NCBI GenBank assembly: GCA_038405435.1
Contig: JBBYHZ010000001.1
Strand: one strand, 5' to 3'
Length of the DNA: 64,000 bases
Origin: Dryocola clanedunensis_A
GTDB taxonomy: Bacteria > Pseudomonadota > Gammaproteobacteria > Enterobacterales > Enterobacteriaceae
Within the stretch, counting starts at the first letter, position 1. Every line of letters begins with the position of its first letter. Shown here piece after piece: positions 8,988 through 18,823 of this stretch. A program made the position numbers and the translations under genes. The notes beneath the pieces were generated by a model. It made no database searches and was not told the origin of the DNA. It saw only the letters and a list, made by a program, of their open reading frames with translations.

Positions 8988-10019
8988 CTACTCGGCAACC
9001 TTAACGATCAGCTTGCCGAAGTTTTTACCCACCAGCAGGCCGCGGAACGCCTCAACGGCGTTTTCCAGGCCGTCGACGATATCTTCGCGGAACTGGATTT
9101 TACCTTCCCCAAGCCACTGGCTCATCTGCTTAAAGAACTCCGGATAACGGTCGCCGTAATCCATCGAAATAATAAATCCCTGCACGCGCATGCGCTTTTT
9201 GAGGATGGTGCCCATCAGCAGCGGCAGACGGTCCTCGGTGAAGGCGCTGTTCTGCCCGTTGTACTGGCTGATTACGCCGCAGACCGGCACGCGGGCGGAG
9301 GTGTTAAACAAAGGCAGTACCGCGTCAAAGACGGCCCCGCCGACGTTTTCGAAATAGACGTCAACGCCCTCCGGGCAGGCCTTTTTCAGCTGTTCCGCAA
9401 AATCCGGCGCCTTGTGGTCGATGCAGGCGTCGAACTTCAGCGTTTCGGTGACGTAACGGCACTTGTCCGCTCCGCCCGCTATCCCCACGATCCGCGCACC
9501 GCGCAGTTTAGCAACCTGGCCGACCACCGACCCCACCGCGCCGCTGGCGGCGGCGACAACCACCGTTTCGCCCGGCTGCGGGTTGCCGATGTCGGTCAGC
9601 CCCATATAGCCCGTGAAGCCCGGCATGCCTAACAGGCCCAGCGCATAGGACGGGTGATCCATGTCGGCATCAAGCTTCTGCAGGCCCTCGCCGTCGGAAA
9701 GCGCGTAGTCCTGCCAGCCGGTATAGGCCAGCACCAGGTCGCCCTGCTGGTAATCGGCATGTTCGGACTGCTCAACGCGGCAGACGGTGCCGCCGCACAT
9801 TACGTCACCGATTTGCAGCGGCGCAGAGTAGGACTCGGCGTCATCCATGCGGCCGCGCATGTATGGGTCGAGGGACAGATAGAGGGTGCGCAGCAGCAGC
9901 TGGCCCTTCGCAGGCTGCGGAATTTTATCTTCCTGCAGGACGATATCTTCGCTGGTCGGCATGCCCTGCGGGCGTTTTGCCAGCACGAAGCGGCGGTTAG
10001 TCTGGGAAGTCTGGGCCAT
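8988..10019 (-). CDS. curA: NADPH-dependent curcumin/dihydrocurcumin reductase
   Basis: A zinc-independent MDR/LTD-type reductase of 343 residues. The Rossmann motif AASGAVGSVVGQVAKLRG (around residues 155-172) binds NADPH, and no zinc-ligand cysteines are present. E. coli CurA reduces curcumin and other enones; the physiological substrate is unknown. The start is placed at 10019 (MAQTSQTNRR), with GGAG seven bases upstream on the minus strand. The gene stands alone, convergent with ascG and divergent from proP. Confidence 0.92.
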   Translation of the reverse strand: MAQTSQTNRRFVLAKRPQGMPTSEDIVLQEDKIPQPAKGQLLLRTLYLSLDPYMRGRMDDAESYSAPLQIGDVMCGGTVCRVEQSEHADYQQGDLVLAYTGWQDYALSDGEGLQKLDADMDHPSYALGLLGMPGFTGYMGLTDIGNPQPGETVVVAAASGAVGSVVGQVAKLRGARIVGIAGGADKCRYVTETLKFDACIDHKAPDFAEQLKKACPEGVDVYFENVGGAVFDAVLPLFNTSARVPVCGVISQYNGQNSAFTEDRLPLLMGTILKKRMRVQGFIISMDYGDRYPEFFKQMSQWLGEGKIQFREDIVDGLENAVEAFRGLLVGKNFGKLIVKVAE

Positions 10020-10153
10020 AATAATCTCCACGATCTGCGTTTGTTCAGTCTGTCCAGACTAGTCAAAAACGGGGAGCGGGGGCAGGAAAAACGTGCGGGA
10101 TTAGATTCTGAGGGCGCTGAGCGACGCTGCGGAAACATTCGCAGACGATTAAA

Positions 10154-10198
10154 CATGATCCACATCACACTTTTAAACTTAACCATAATCCTTATAAT
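10154..10198 (+). promoter_or_regulatory. Candidate CRP site and proP promoter
   Basis: CATGA-N6-TCACA at 10154-10169 matches the CRP consensus well in one half, and TATAAT is at 10193-10198. In E. coli, CRP acts as a repressor at the proP P1 promoter, so the arrangement is plausible. The transcript would also contain a GGGAG/CTCCC hairpin at 10321-10339 just before the proP ribosome site. Confidence 0.5.
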
Positions 10199-10363
10199 GC
10201 GGGAGGTGCATCCCGTATTTTTAATAATTTCATTAGGTTATTAAATACTTTTTCATTGAGTAACTAAGTGATGCTGTTTTCGCCATCGTTTAACGCATGG
10301 CCCACTACACTACTTAGTGAGGGAGACCCTGTTGCTCCCGCAAGGAAAATAAAGAGGATAATA

Positions 10364-11869
10364 ATGTTAAAAAGGAAAAAGAAAGTCAGACCTATTAAGG
10401 TCAGCGACGTCACCATCATCGATGACGCGCGACTTAAAAAAGCCATCACCGCAGCCTCTCTGGGTAATGCGATGGAGTGGTTCGATTTCGGTGTGTATGG
10501 CTTTGTGGCCTACGCGCTCGGTAAGGTGTTCTTCCCGGACGCCAGCCCTAGCGTACAGATGATTGCCGCACTCGGTACGTTTTCCGTGCCGTTCCTGATC
10601 CGCCCGCTGGGTGGCCTGTTCTTCGGTATGCTCGGCGATAAGTACGGTCGTCAGAAAATCCTGTCGATCACCATCATCATCATGTCGCTGAGCACCTTCT
10701 GTATTGGTCTTATTCCGTCGTATGCCACGATCGGTATCTGGGCGCCAATCCTGTTGCTGCTTGCGAAAATGGCCCAGGGCTTCTCGGTCGGCGGTGAGTA
10801 CACCGGCGCATCCATCTTCGTTGCAGAGTACTCCCCGGACCGTAAACGCGGCTTTATGGGCAGCTGGCTGGACTTCGGCTCTATTGCCGGGTTCGTCTGC
10901 GGCGCGGGCGTGGTGGTACTGATTACCGCCATTGTGGGTGAGGCGAACTTCCTTGAATGGGGCTGGCGTCTGCCGTTCTTCCTGGCGCTGCCGCTTGGGA
11001 TCATTGGTCTCTATCTGCGTCATGCGCTGGAAGAAACTCCTGCGTTCCAGCAGCACATCGAGAAGCTTGAGCAGGGCGATAAAGAAGGCCTCGCCGAAGG
11101 CCCGAAAGTCTCGTTTAAAGAGATTGCGACCAAACACTGGCGCGCCCTGCTGACCTGTATCGGGATCGTTATCTCCACTAACGTGACCTACTACATGCTG
11201 CTCACCTATATGCCGAGCTACCTCTCCCACAACCTGCACTATTCGGAAGAGCACGGCGTACTGATTATTATCGCGATTATGATCGGCATGCTGTTCGTAC
11301 AGCCGATGATTGGCCTGCTGAGCGACCGCTATGGCCGCCGTCCGTTTATCCTGATTGGTAGCGTGCTGCTGCTGCTGTGCTCCATTCCGGCGTTCATCAT
11401 GATCAACAGCAACGTGCTGGGGCTGATTTTCGCGGGCCTGCTGCTGCTGGCGGTGATCCTCAACTGCTTTATCGGCGTCATGGCTTCAACCTTACCGGCC
11501 ATGTTCCCGACGCACATTCGCTACAGCGCGCTGGCCAGCGCCTTTAACATCTCCGTGCTGGTTGCGGGTCTGACGCCGACGCTCGCCGCGTGGCTCGTGG
11601 AGTACACCGAGAATCTGATGATGCCGGCGTACTACCTGATGGTGATTGCCGTCATCGGTCTGGTTACCGGTCTGACCATGAAAGAGACCGCTAACAAGCC
11701 GCTGAAAGGGGCAACGCCTGCTGCCTCCGACATTGCAGAGGCGCGCGAAATCGTTCAGGAGCACCACGATAATATCGAGCAGAAAATCGAAGATATCGAT
11801 CGTGAAATCGAAGAGCTTCAGGCTAAGCGTACCAATCTGGTCGATCAGCACCCGCGCATTAACGAGTAA
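10364..11869 (+). CDS. proP: Proline/glycine betaine:proton symporter ProP
   Basis: A 501-residue MFS transporter with 12 membrane segments, the signature DKYGRQK in the loop after segment 2 and LSDRYGRR in the second half. The C-terminal 45 residues (from about AEAREIVQEHH) form the heptad-rich coiled coil that tunes ProP's osmotic response. It accumulates proline, betaine and other compatible solutes at high osmolality. The start at 10364 follows AGAGG; the longer open frame from 10268 lacks a good ribosome site and has no homology. Confidence 0.96.
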   Translation: MLKRKKKVRPIKVSDVTIIDDARLKKAITAASLGNAMEWFDFGVYGFVAYALGKVFFPDASPSVQMIAALGTFSVPFLIRPLGGLFFGMLGDKYGRQKILSITIIIMSLSTFCIGLIPSYATIGIWAPILLLLAKMAQGFSVGGEYTGASIFVAEYSPDRKRGFMGSWLDFGSIAGFVCGAGVVVLITAIVGEANFLEWGWRLPFFLALPLGIIGLYLRHALEETPAFQQHIEKLEQGDKEGLAEGPKVSFKEIATKHWRALLTCIGIVISTNVTYYMLLTYMPSYLSHNLHYSEEHGVLIIIAIMIGMLFVQPMIGLLSDRYGRRPFILIGSVLLLLCSIPAFIMINSNVLGLIFAGLLLLAVILNCFIGVMASTLPAMFPTHIRYSALASAFNISVLVAGLTPTLAAWLVEYTENLMMPAYYLMVIAVIGLVTGLTMKETANKPLKGATPAASDIAEAREIVQEHHDNIEQKIEDIDREIEELQAKRTNLVDQHPRINE

Positions 11870-11894
11870 TCTCGCTAAACGCAACGCTACCAGC

Positions 11895-11918
11895 GCCGGG
11901 CCATCGCCCGGCGTTTTT
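11895..11918 (+). terminator. Rho-independent terminator of proP
   Basis: GCCGGGC (11895-11901), loop CATC, GCCCGGC (11906-11912), then GTTTTT. A classic terminator 26 bases after the proP stop. Confidence 0.9.
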
Positions 11919-12058
11919 CATTCCAGAAGCGCATTGGATATATCGTATACTTATAAGCAAAGTCGTATTTGGACTTTGTGAATAGCGCCAACTCCCCTAA
12001 CGTATTCGCGTTGCAGAATAAAAAACCATAATAATTCTTCCGTTACGCAGGGTGCATC

Positions 12059-13627
12059 ATGCAAAAAAAAGCGCTTCCGTTACTGCTGCTGGCAGCCTTG
12101 TCCGCCAGCGCCTTCGCCGCTACGCCACCGAATACCTTAATCGTTGCCCAGGGGCTGGATGATATCGTCAGCCTCGACCCCGCCGAAGCCAACGAGCTGT
12201 CCAGCATTCAGACCGTACCGAGCCTTTACCAGCGCCTGGTACAGGCTGACCGGGATGATCCGGCAAAGGTGAATCCCGTCCTGGCCGAAAGCTGGCAGGG
12301 CGACGCGGCCAACAAAAAACTTACTATTAAGCTGCGTCCGGATGCGAAGTTTTCCTCCGGCAACCCGCTGCGCCCGGAAGATGTCATTTTCTCTTATACC
12401 CGCGCGGTCACCCTGAACAAGTCGCCGGCGTTTATCCTCAACGTGCTTGGCTGGCAGCCGGACAACATCGCAGGGCAGCTGAAAAAAGTGGATGACCACA
12501 CCCTTGAGCTGCACTGGACGGCGGACGTCAGCCCGGCGGTGGCGCTGAATATTCTCTCCACGCCAATCGCCTCCATCGTCGATGAAAAGGCCGTCGCGCC
12601 CAACGTCAAAGCCGGTGATTTTGGCAACGAGTGGCTGAAGATGCACTCCGCGGGCAGCGGCCCGTTTAAGATGCGCGTTTACCAGCCGCATCAGGCCATC
12701 GTGCTGGACGCCAACCCGACGTCCCCCGGCGATGCGCCAAAAGTTAAAAACATCATTATTAAAAACGTGCCTGACCCGGCGGCCCGCCGCCTGCTGATTC
12801 AGCAGGGTGACGCGGATATCGCCCGCGATCTGGGTGCGGATCAGACCAGCGCGCTGGAAGGTAAACCTGGCGTGAAAGTGCTGAGCATTCCCTCTGCCGA
12901 ACAGAACTACATGGTGTTCAACGTGGGCAACAATGCTAACCCGCTGCTGAAGAACCCGGCGCTGTGGGAAGCGGCTCGCTACCTGGTTGACTACCAGGGC
13001 ATCACCAAAGATCTGCTCAAAGGCCAGTATTTCATCCACCAGAGCTTCCTGCCGGTCGGCTTTGCCGGCGCGCTGGACAACAACCCGTTCAAATTCGATC
13101 CGGCGAAAGCAAAAGAAATCCTCGCCAAAGCGGGCATTAAAGACGCCCACTTTACGCTGGACGTGGAGAACAAAGCGCCGTTCATCACCATCGCCCAGTC
13201 CATGCAGGCGAGCTTCGCCCAGGGCGGCGTGAAGGTGGATCTGCTGCCCGCGGCGGGAAGCCAGGTCTACGCCCGCGTGCGGGCTAAGCAGCACCAGGCC
13301 GCTATTCGCCTGTGGATCCCCGACTACTTCGACGCGCATTCGAACGCCAGCGCCTTCGCGTTTAACGACGGCAAAGCAAGTACCGTGGCGGGCCTCAACG
13401 GCTGGCAGACCCCGGAGCTGAACAAGCAAACCCTGGCGGCGGTAGCCGAAGCCGACCCGGCTAAGCGCCTGGACCTGTACAAGAAAATGCAGGAAGAGCT
13501 GCAGCACAGCTCGCCGTATGTGTTTGTCGATCAGGGCAAAACGCAGATTGTGGTGCGGGATAACGTGAAGGGCTACCAGCAGGGGCTGAATGCGGACATG
13601 GTTTATTACGACCGCGTGAGCAAATAA
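12059..13627 (+). CDS. ABC transporter substrate-binding protein, peptide/nickel family
   Basis: A 522-residue SBP_bac_5 protein with a signal peptide (residues 1-20, ending AFA). The family block LAESW...TIKLRPDAKFSSGNPL...DVIFSY lies near residues 75-120. It would capture an oligopeptide or similar solute in the periplasm and deliver it to the two permeases and two ATPases that follow. It resembles the DppA/OppA superfamily but I cannot name a ligand. It is separated from the first permease by 129 bases holding a large GC-rich inverted repeat, which could set a high ratio of binding protein to membrane components. Confidence 0.85.
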   Translation: MQKKALPLLLLAALSASAFAATPPNTLIVAQGLDDIVSLDPAEANELSSIQTVPSLYQRLVQADRDDPAKVNPVLAESWQGDAANKKLTIKLRPDAKFSSGNPLRPEDVIFSYTRAVTLNKSPAFILNVLGWQPDNIAGQLKKVDDHTLELHWTADVSPAVALNILSTPIASIVDEKAVAPNVKAGDFGNEWLKMHSAGSGPFKMRVYQPHQAIVLDANPTSPGDAPKVKNIIIKNVPDPAARRLLIQQGDADIARDLGADQTSALEGKPGVKVLSIPSAEQNYMVFNVGNNANPLLKNPALWEAARYLVDYQGITKDLLKGQYFIHQSFLPVGFAGALDNNPFKFDPAKAKEILAKAGIKDAHFTLDVENKAPFITIAQSMQASFAQGGVKVDLLPAAGSQVYARVRAKQHQAAIRLWIPDYFDAHSNASAFAFNDGKASTVAGLNGWQTPELNKQTLAAVAEADPAKRLDLYKKMQEELQHSSPYVFVDQGKTQIVVRDNVKGYQQGLNADMVYYDRVSK

Positions 13628-13637
13628 GCTGAATTAA

Positions 13638-13731
13638 CCCTCACCCCGGCCCTCTCCCTGAAAGGGAGAGGGGGAAAAACAAACTCGATCCAGTCCCCTC
13701 GCCCCTTCGGGGAGAGGGTTAGGGTGAGGGG
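13638..13731. repeat. Pair of inverted GC-rich palindromic repeats
   Basis: Two units of the same element face each other. The first (13638-13674) starts CCCTCACCC and contains the stem CCCTCTCCC/GGGAGAGGG. The second (13695-13731) has the stem CCCCTTCGGGG region and ends GGGTGAGGG. The outer nine bases pair perfectly, so the whole 94 bases can fold into one long structure. A third copy is at 41248-41284. Confidence 0.85.
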
Positions 13732-13756
13732 CAAACACAATAACCAAGAGTTTCTC

Positions 13757-14785
13757 ATGCCCTACTTTTTAGCCCGCGGCCCGCTGCTGACCCTGTTGCA
13801 GGGCCTGTTCACCCTGGCGCTGACGCTGGTTGGCCTGCTGCTGATCGCTTTTGCGCTCTCTGCCCTGTCCCCCGTTGACCGCGTTTTGCAGATCGTGGGC
13901 GATCACGCGAGCCAGGCGACCTACGACCAGGTGCGCCACCAGCTGGGTCTGGACCAGCCCCTTCCCGTGCAGTTCTGGCACTACGTCACCCAGCTCCTTC
14001 ACGGTGACTTAGGAACGGCCAGCGCGACCGGGCAGCCGGTATTACAGGACTTGCTTTCCGTCTTCCCCGCTACGCTTGAGCTTGCCACCCTGGCGCTGAT
14101 CGTCGGCAGCGTGCTGGGGGTTATCTTTGGCGTCCTTTGCGCCCGGTTTGTCGGTTCACCGTGGGACCTGGCCGTTCGCACCTTCACGCTGCTGGGCAAC
14201 TCGGTGCCGATTTTCTGGCTCGGCCTGCTGATGCTGGCGCTGTTCTACGCTCGCCTGCAGTGGAGCGCGGGGCCTGGACGGCTGGACGATATCTACCAGT
14301 ACAGCGTGGAGGCGAAAACCGGCTTCGTGCTGATTGATACCTGGCTTTCCGGCGACCGCGACGCCTTCTATAACGCCATTAATCACCTTGTGCTGCCGGT
14401 GCTGCTGCTGGCCTATTACTCCCTTGCCAGCATCACCCGCCTGACGCGCACCGCCTGCCTGAGCGAGATGAACAAAGAGTACATCACCCTTGCTCGCGCC
14501 AAAGGTGCCGGGGAGATGGCAATACTGGTGCGTCACGTACTGCCCAACATCAGGGGCACGCTGTTTACGGTGATTGCGCTGGCCTATACCTCCATGCTGG
14601 AAGGGGCGGTACTCACCGAAACGGTCTTCTCCTGGCCGGGCATCGGGCGGTATCTGACCACCGCGCTGTTTGCGGGCGACACTACCGCCATTATGGGCGG
14701 CACGCTGCTGATCGGCGTGGCGTTCGTCATTATCAACAATCTGACTGACGTGCTGGTGCGTGTCACCGATCCGAGGGTGCGCTGA
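13757..14785 (+). CDS. ABC transporter permease, DppB/OppB type
   Basis: A 342-residue membrane protein with the N-terminal segment typical of DppB-like permeases and about six membrane spans. The EAA-type cytoplasmic loop EYITLARAKGAGEMAILVRHVLPN (about residues 240-262) contacts the ATPases. I start it at the ATG at 13757; earlier in-frame starts fall inside the repeat. Its stop overlaps the next permease start by one base (TGATG), showing translational coupling. Confidence 0.87.
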   Translation: MPYFLARGPLLTLLQGLFTLALTLVGLLLIAFALSALSPVDRVLQIVGDHASQATYDQVRHQLGLDQPLPVQFWHYVTQLLHGDLGTASATGQPVLQDLLSVFPATLELATLALIVGSVLGVIFGVLCARFVGSPWDLAVRTFTLLGNSVPIFWLGLLMLALFYARLQWSAGPGRLDDIYQYSVEAKTGFVLIDTWLSGDRDAFYNAINHLVLPVLLLAYYSLASITRLTRTACLSEMNKEYITLARAKGAGEMAILVRHVLPNIRGTLFTVIALAYTSMLEGAVLTETVFSWPGIGRYLTTALFAGDTTAIMGGTLLIGVAFVIINNLTDVLVRVTDPRVR

Positions 14786-15618
14786 TGCCGTCTTATCTTT
14801 TTTTGCGCCGCATGCTGCGCTCGCCCGCCGCTCTGTGCGGCCTGATTATTATTTCTCTTCTGCTGCTGTCGGCCCTTTTCGCCCCGCTGCTCGCGCCGTT
14901 CGATCCTAACTGGCAGGATGCAGCCGCGCGCCTGCAGGCGCCGGACGCTCAGCACTGGCTTGGTACGGACAGCTACGGGCGAGACCTGCTGTCGCGCCTG
15001 CTCTACGGTTCCCGCCCCGCGCTTGGCCTGGTGCTGCTGGTCACCGTCATTACCCTGCCCGTCGGCCTGCTGATCGGTATTTTATCGGGCTATTACGGCG
15101 GCTGGCTGGAGCGGGTGCTGATGCGCTTTACCGACGTCGTGATGTCGATGCCGCGCCTGATTCTGGCCTTTGCTTTTGTGGCCATGCTAGGGCCGGGCCT
15201 GGTGAACGGCGCGCTGGCTCTGGCGCTGACCACCTGGCCCGCCTACGCTCGTCAGGCGCGCAGTGAAATTCAGCGCCTGCGCCACAGCGACTATCTGGCC
15301 GCCGCCGAAATGATGGGCATTCGCGGCCTGCGGCTGCTGGCGGGCCATATACTGCCGCTGTGCCTGCCTTCCGCCATCGTACGTCTGGCGCTGGATCTGG
15401 CGGGTATTATTCTCGCCGCTGCCGGTCTGGGCTTTCTGGGCCTGGGCGCAAGACCCCCGATGGCGGAATGGGGGGCGATGATCGCCGACGGCATGCAGGT
15501 AATTTTCGACCAGTGGTGGATTGCGGCAATCCCGGGCACCGCCATTCTGATTAGCAGCCTGGCGTTTAACCTGCTGGGCGATGGACTACGCGACGTGCTG
15601 GAGCCGGGCCATGACTGA
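14785..15618 (+). CDS. ABC transporter permease, DppC/OppC type
   Basis: A 277-residue partner permease with the DppC-like N-terminal span, the signature HWLGTDSYGRDLLSRLLYGSR (residues 53-73) and the EAA loop SDYLAAAEMMGIRGLRLLAGHILP (about residues 170-193). It pairs with the preceding protein to form the transmembrane channel. Its end overlaps the first ATPase gene by eight bases. Confidence 0.88.
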   Translation: MPSYLFLRRMLRSPAALCGLIIISLLLLSALFAPLLAPFDPNWQDAAARLQAPDAQHWLGTDSYGRDLLSRLLYGSRPALGLVLLVTVITLPVGLLIGILSGYYGGWLERVLMRFTDVVMSMPRLILAFAFVAMLGPGLVNGALALALTTWPAYARQARSEIQRLRHSDYLAAAEMMGIRGLRLLAGHILPLCLPSAIVRLALDLAGIILAAAGLGFLGLGARPPMAEWGAMIADGMQVIFDQWWIAAIPGTAILISSLAFNLLGDGLRDVLEPGHD

Positions 15619-16447
15619 AAATCGTATTGAAGTAAGCGGCCTGAATATCGACTATCCAGCCGCGCGGGTGGTGAACAACCTGTCGTTTACGCTGGGCAAC
15701 GAACGTCTGGCGCTGGTGGGTGAATCCGGCTCGGGCAAATCCATGACGGCCAGAGCGCTGATGGGCCTGGTGCGCAAGCCGGGCAAGGTCAGCGCCGACC
15801 GCCTGAGCGTGCTCGACAATGACCTGCTGACGATAAAAAACCGCGGCTGGCAGCAGCTGCGTGGCAACGACATCGCAATGGTGCTTCAGGATCCCCGCTA
15901 CGCGCTGAACCCGGTTAAAAACGTTGCGCAGCAGATTGACGAAGCGCTTAGCCTGCATCAGAAGCTCTCTTCAGCCCAGCGGCGCGAGCGCATTCGCGAA
16001 GCTATTCACGCCGTGGGTTTGCAGGATAACGTGCTGTCCCGCTACCCGGCGGAGCTTTCCGGCGGCATGGGCCAGCGCGTGATGATTGCCATCGCGCTGG
16101 TGAATAATCCGAAGGTACTGATTGCCGATGAGCCAACGTCGGCGCTGGACGCCCGCCTGCGCAACCAGATCCTCGAGCTGCTCGTGGAGCAATGCGAACA
16201 AAGACAAATGGCGATGCTGCTGATAAGCCACGATCTGCCGCTGGTGGCCCAGCACTGCCAGCGCGTGCTGGTAATGTATCAGGGCCAGAAAGTGGATGAG
16301 ATGGCGGCTAACGCGCTGGCAACCGCCACGCATCCCTATACCCGCACGCTGTGGACCTGCCGCCCGGATGCCACCACCTACGGCACCATGCTGCCCACGC
16401 TGGATCGTAATCAGAATTTACAGGGAGAGGCCCATGGCAATCGTTGA
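15611..16447 (+). CDS. ABC transporter ATP-binding protein, DppD/OppD type
   Basis: A 278-residue ATPase: Walker A GESGSGKS (about residues 36-43), signature LSGGMGQR, Walker B VLIADEPTSALD and switch histidine in LLISHDLPLV. It ends with the short C-terminal extension found in peptide importers, but without a clear four-cysteine cluster typical of DppD. The start at 15611 overlaps the permease stop; a start further upstream would lie deep in the permease. It overlaps the second ATPase by 14 bases. Confidence 0.87.
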   Translation: MTENRIEVSGLNIDYPAARVVNNLSFTLGNERLALVGESGSGKSMTARALMGLVRKPGKVSADRLSVLDNDLLTIKNRGWQQLRGNDIAMVLQDPRYALNPVKNVAQQIDEALSLHQKLSSAQRRERIREAIHAVGLQDNVLSRYPAELSGGMGQRVMIAIALVNNPKVLIADEPTSALDARLRNQILELLVEQCEQRQMAMLLISHDLPLVAQHCQRVLVMYQGQKVDEMAANALATATHPYTRTLWTCRPDATTYGTMLPTLDRNQNLQGEAHGNR

Positions 16448-17144
16448 GGTCAGCAATCTGAACGTGCAGTTCGCAGGTAAAACCGCCGTCAGCGCGGCCA
16501 GCTTTGCGATTAACGAAGGTGAGACGTTCAGCCTGATTGGCGCATCCGGCTGCGGGAAATCAACAATCCTGCGCGTGCTCGCAGGCCTGCAGCGGGAATG
16601 GTCAGGAGAGATTCGGCTTCTGCAACAAAACATCAGGCCCGGCGCGCGCTTTCAGGGCGATCTGCGCCGCAACGTGCAGATGGTTTTTCAGGATCCCTAC
16701 GCCTCCCTCCATCCCAACCATACAATTTACCGCACGCTTGCGGAGCCGCTGGCTATTCATCGGGAAGCGCAAATCCCCGAGCGGGTCGCAGAGGCGCTGA
16801 TGCAGGTAGGCTTACCGGCTGACGCCGCGAAACGCTATCCGCATCAGCTTTCCGGCGGCCAGCGCCAGCGCGTGGCGATTGCCCGTGCGCTGCTGCTGCG
16901 GCCAAAAATTCTGCTGCTTGATGAACCGACTTCGGCGCTGGATATGTCCGTGCAGGCGGAAATCCTCAACCTGCTTAACCGCCTGAAACAGCAGTCCGGC
17001 ATGACCTATCTGCTGGTGAGCCATGATGCCGACGTCATTGCGCATATGTCCGACCGCGCGGCCTTTATGGCCGGTGGCGCTATCCAGCACGAGTACGATC
17101 GTGCGGCACTTGTTCGCGGCGAGCATAGAATGGACGCGGCTTAA
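16434..17144 (+). CDS. ABC transporter ATP-binding protein, DppF/OppF type
   Basis: A 236-residue ATPase with Walker A GASGCGKS (about residues 37-44), signature LSGGQRQR, Walker B ILLLDEPTSALD and LLVSHDADVI. It heterodimerises with the preceding ATPase. The start is set at 16434, where GGGAGAGG lies six bases upstream; a start at 16296 would put 46 extra residues fully inside the preceding gene. It is last in the five-gene importer operon; I see no strong terminator after it. Confidence 0.87.
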   Translation: MAIVEVSNLNVQFAGKTAVSAASFAINEGETFSLIGASGCGKSTILRVLAGLQREWSGEIRLLQQNIRPGARFQGDLRRNVQMVFQDPYASLHPNHTIYRTLAEPLAIHREAQIPERVAEALMQVGLPADAAKRYPHQLSGGQRQRVAIARALLLRPKILLLDEPTSALDMSVQAEILNLLNRLKQQSGMTYLLVSHDADVIAHMSDRAAFMAGGAIQHEYDRAALVRGEHRMDAA

Positions 17145-17331
17145 GCACTATTCTGGCGCAGTTGCACCGGCACGGTGCCTGCTCCTGTTTTCGCGCTATC
17201 TTGCCCCTCCGCCCTCCAGCAGGAAAATGCGCAAAATGTAATCCCGCGTGATTAATTATTGCGCACCTCCAGTTTCGCTGAGTGGTTTATCCTGATTTCA
17301 CTCAGGGACGGCGAAGTGGCGTATTCCCTGC
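17144..17331 (+). promoter_or_regulatory. Apparent NtrC sites and sigma-54 promoter of patA
   Basis: Two tandem sites fit TGCAC-N7-GTGCA: AGCAC-N7-GCGCA at 17144-17160, whose centre TATTCTGG matches the usual NtrC core, and TGCAC-N7-GTGCC at 17163-17179. About 140 bases further, TGGCGTATTCCCTGCA (17317-17332) has the invariant GG-N10-GC of a sigma-54 -24/-12 promoter. E. coli patA is known as a sigma-54-dependent, nitrogen-regulated gene. A CTGAGTG/CACTCAG inverted repeat (17278-17305) and a 10-bp repeat AGTGGCGTAT/ATACGCCACT (17315-17365) overlap the region; transcription would start near 17343. Confidence 0.65.
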
Positions 17332-17379
17332 AATACTCAATATGTGTATCGCGTGATACGCCACTCCCAGGAGCACATT

Positions 17380-18777
<1,398 letters not shown>

Positions 18778-18782
18778 GCGAA

Positions 18783-18823
18783 ACTCTCAGCATTAATAAA
18801 TGCTGAGAGTATTTTTATTTATT
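18783..18823. terminator. Terminator between patA and the GT9 gene
   Basis: A perfect 12-bp inverted repeat (ACTCTCAGCATT at 18783-18794, AATGCTGAGAGT at 18799-18810) with an AATA loop, followed by ATTTTTATTTATT. It should end patA, and because the gene on the other strand converges here it may act in both directions. Confidence 0.88.

Noticed and set aside
13638..13731. CRISPR-like repeats
   Set aside because: Only two inverted units with no regular spacers; they are palindromic intergenic repeats.
16296..16433. Longer start for the second ABC ATPase
   Set aside because: The extra 46 residues lie wholly in the preceding gene and have no family match; 16434 has a clear ribosome site.
17315..17365. 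RNA switch formed by AGTGGCGTAT/ATACGCCACT upstream of patA
   Set aside because: The left arm overlaps the sigma-54 promoter element, so it would not be transcribed; kept only as a DNA repeat.
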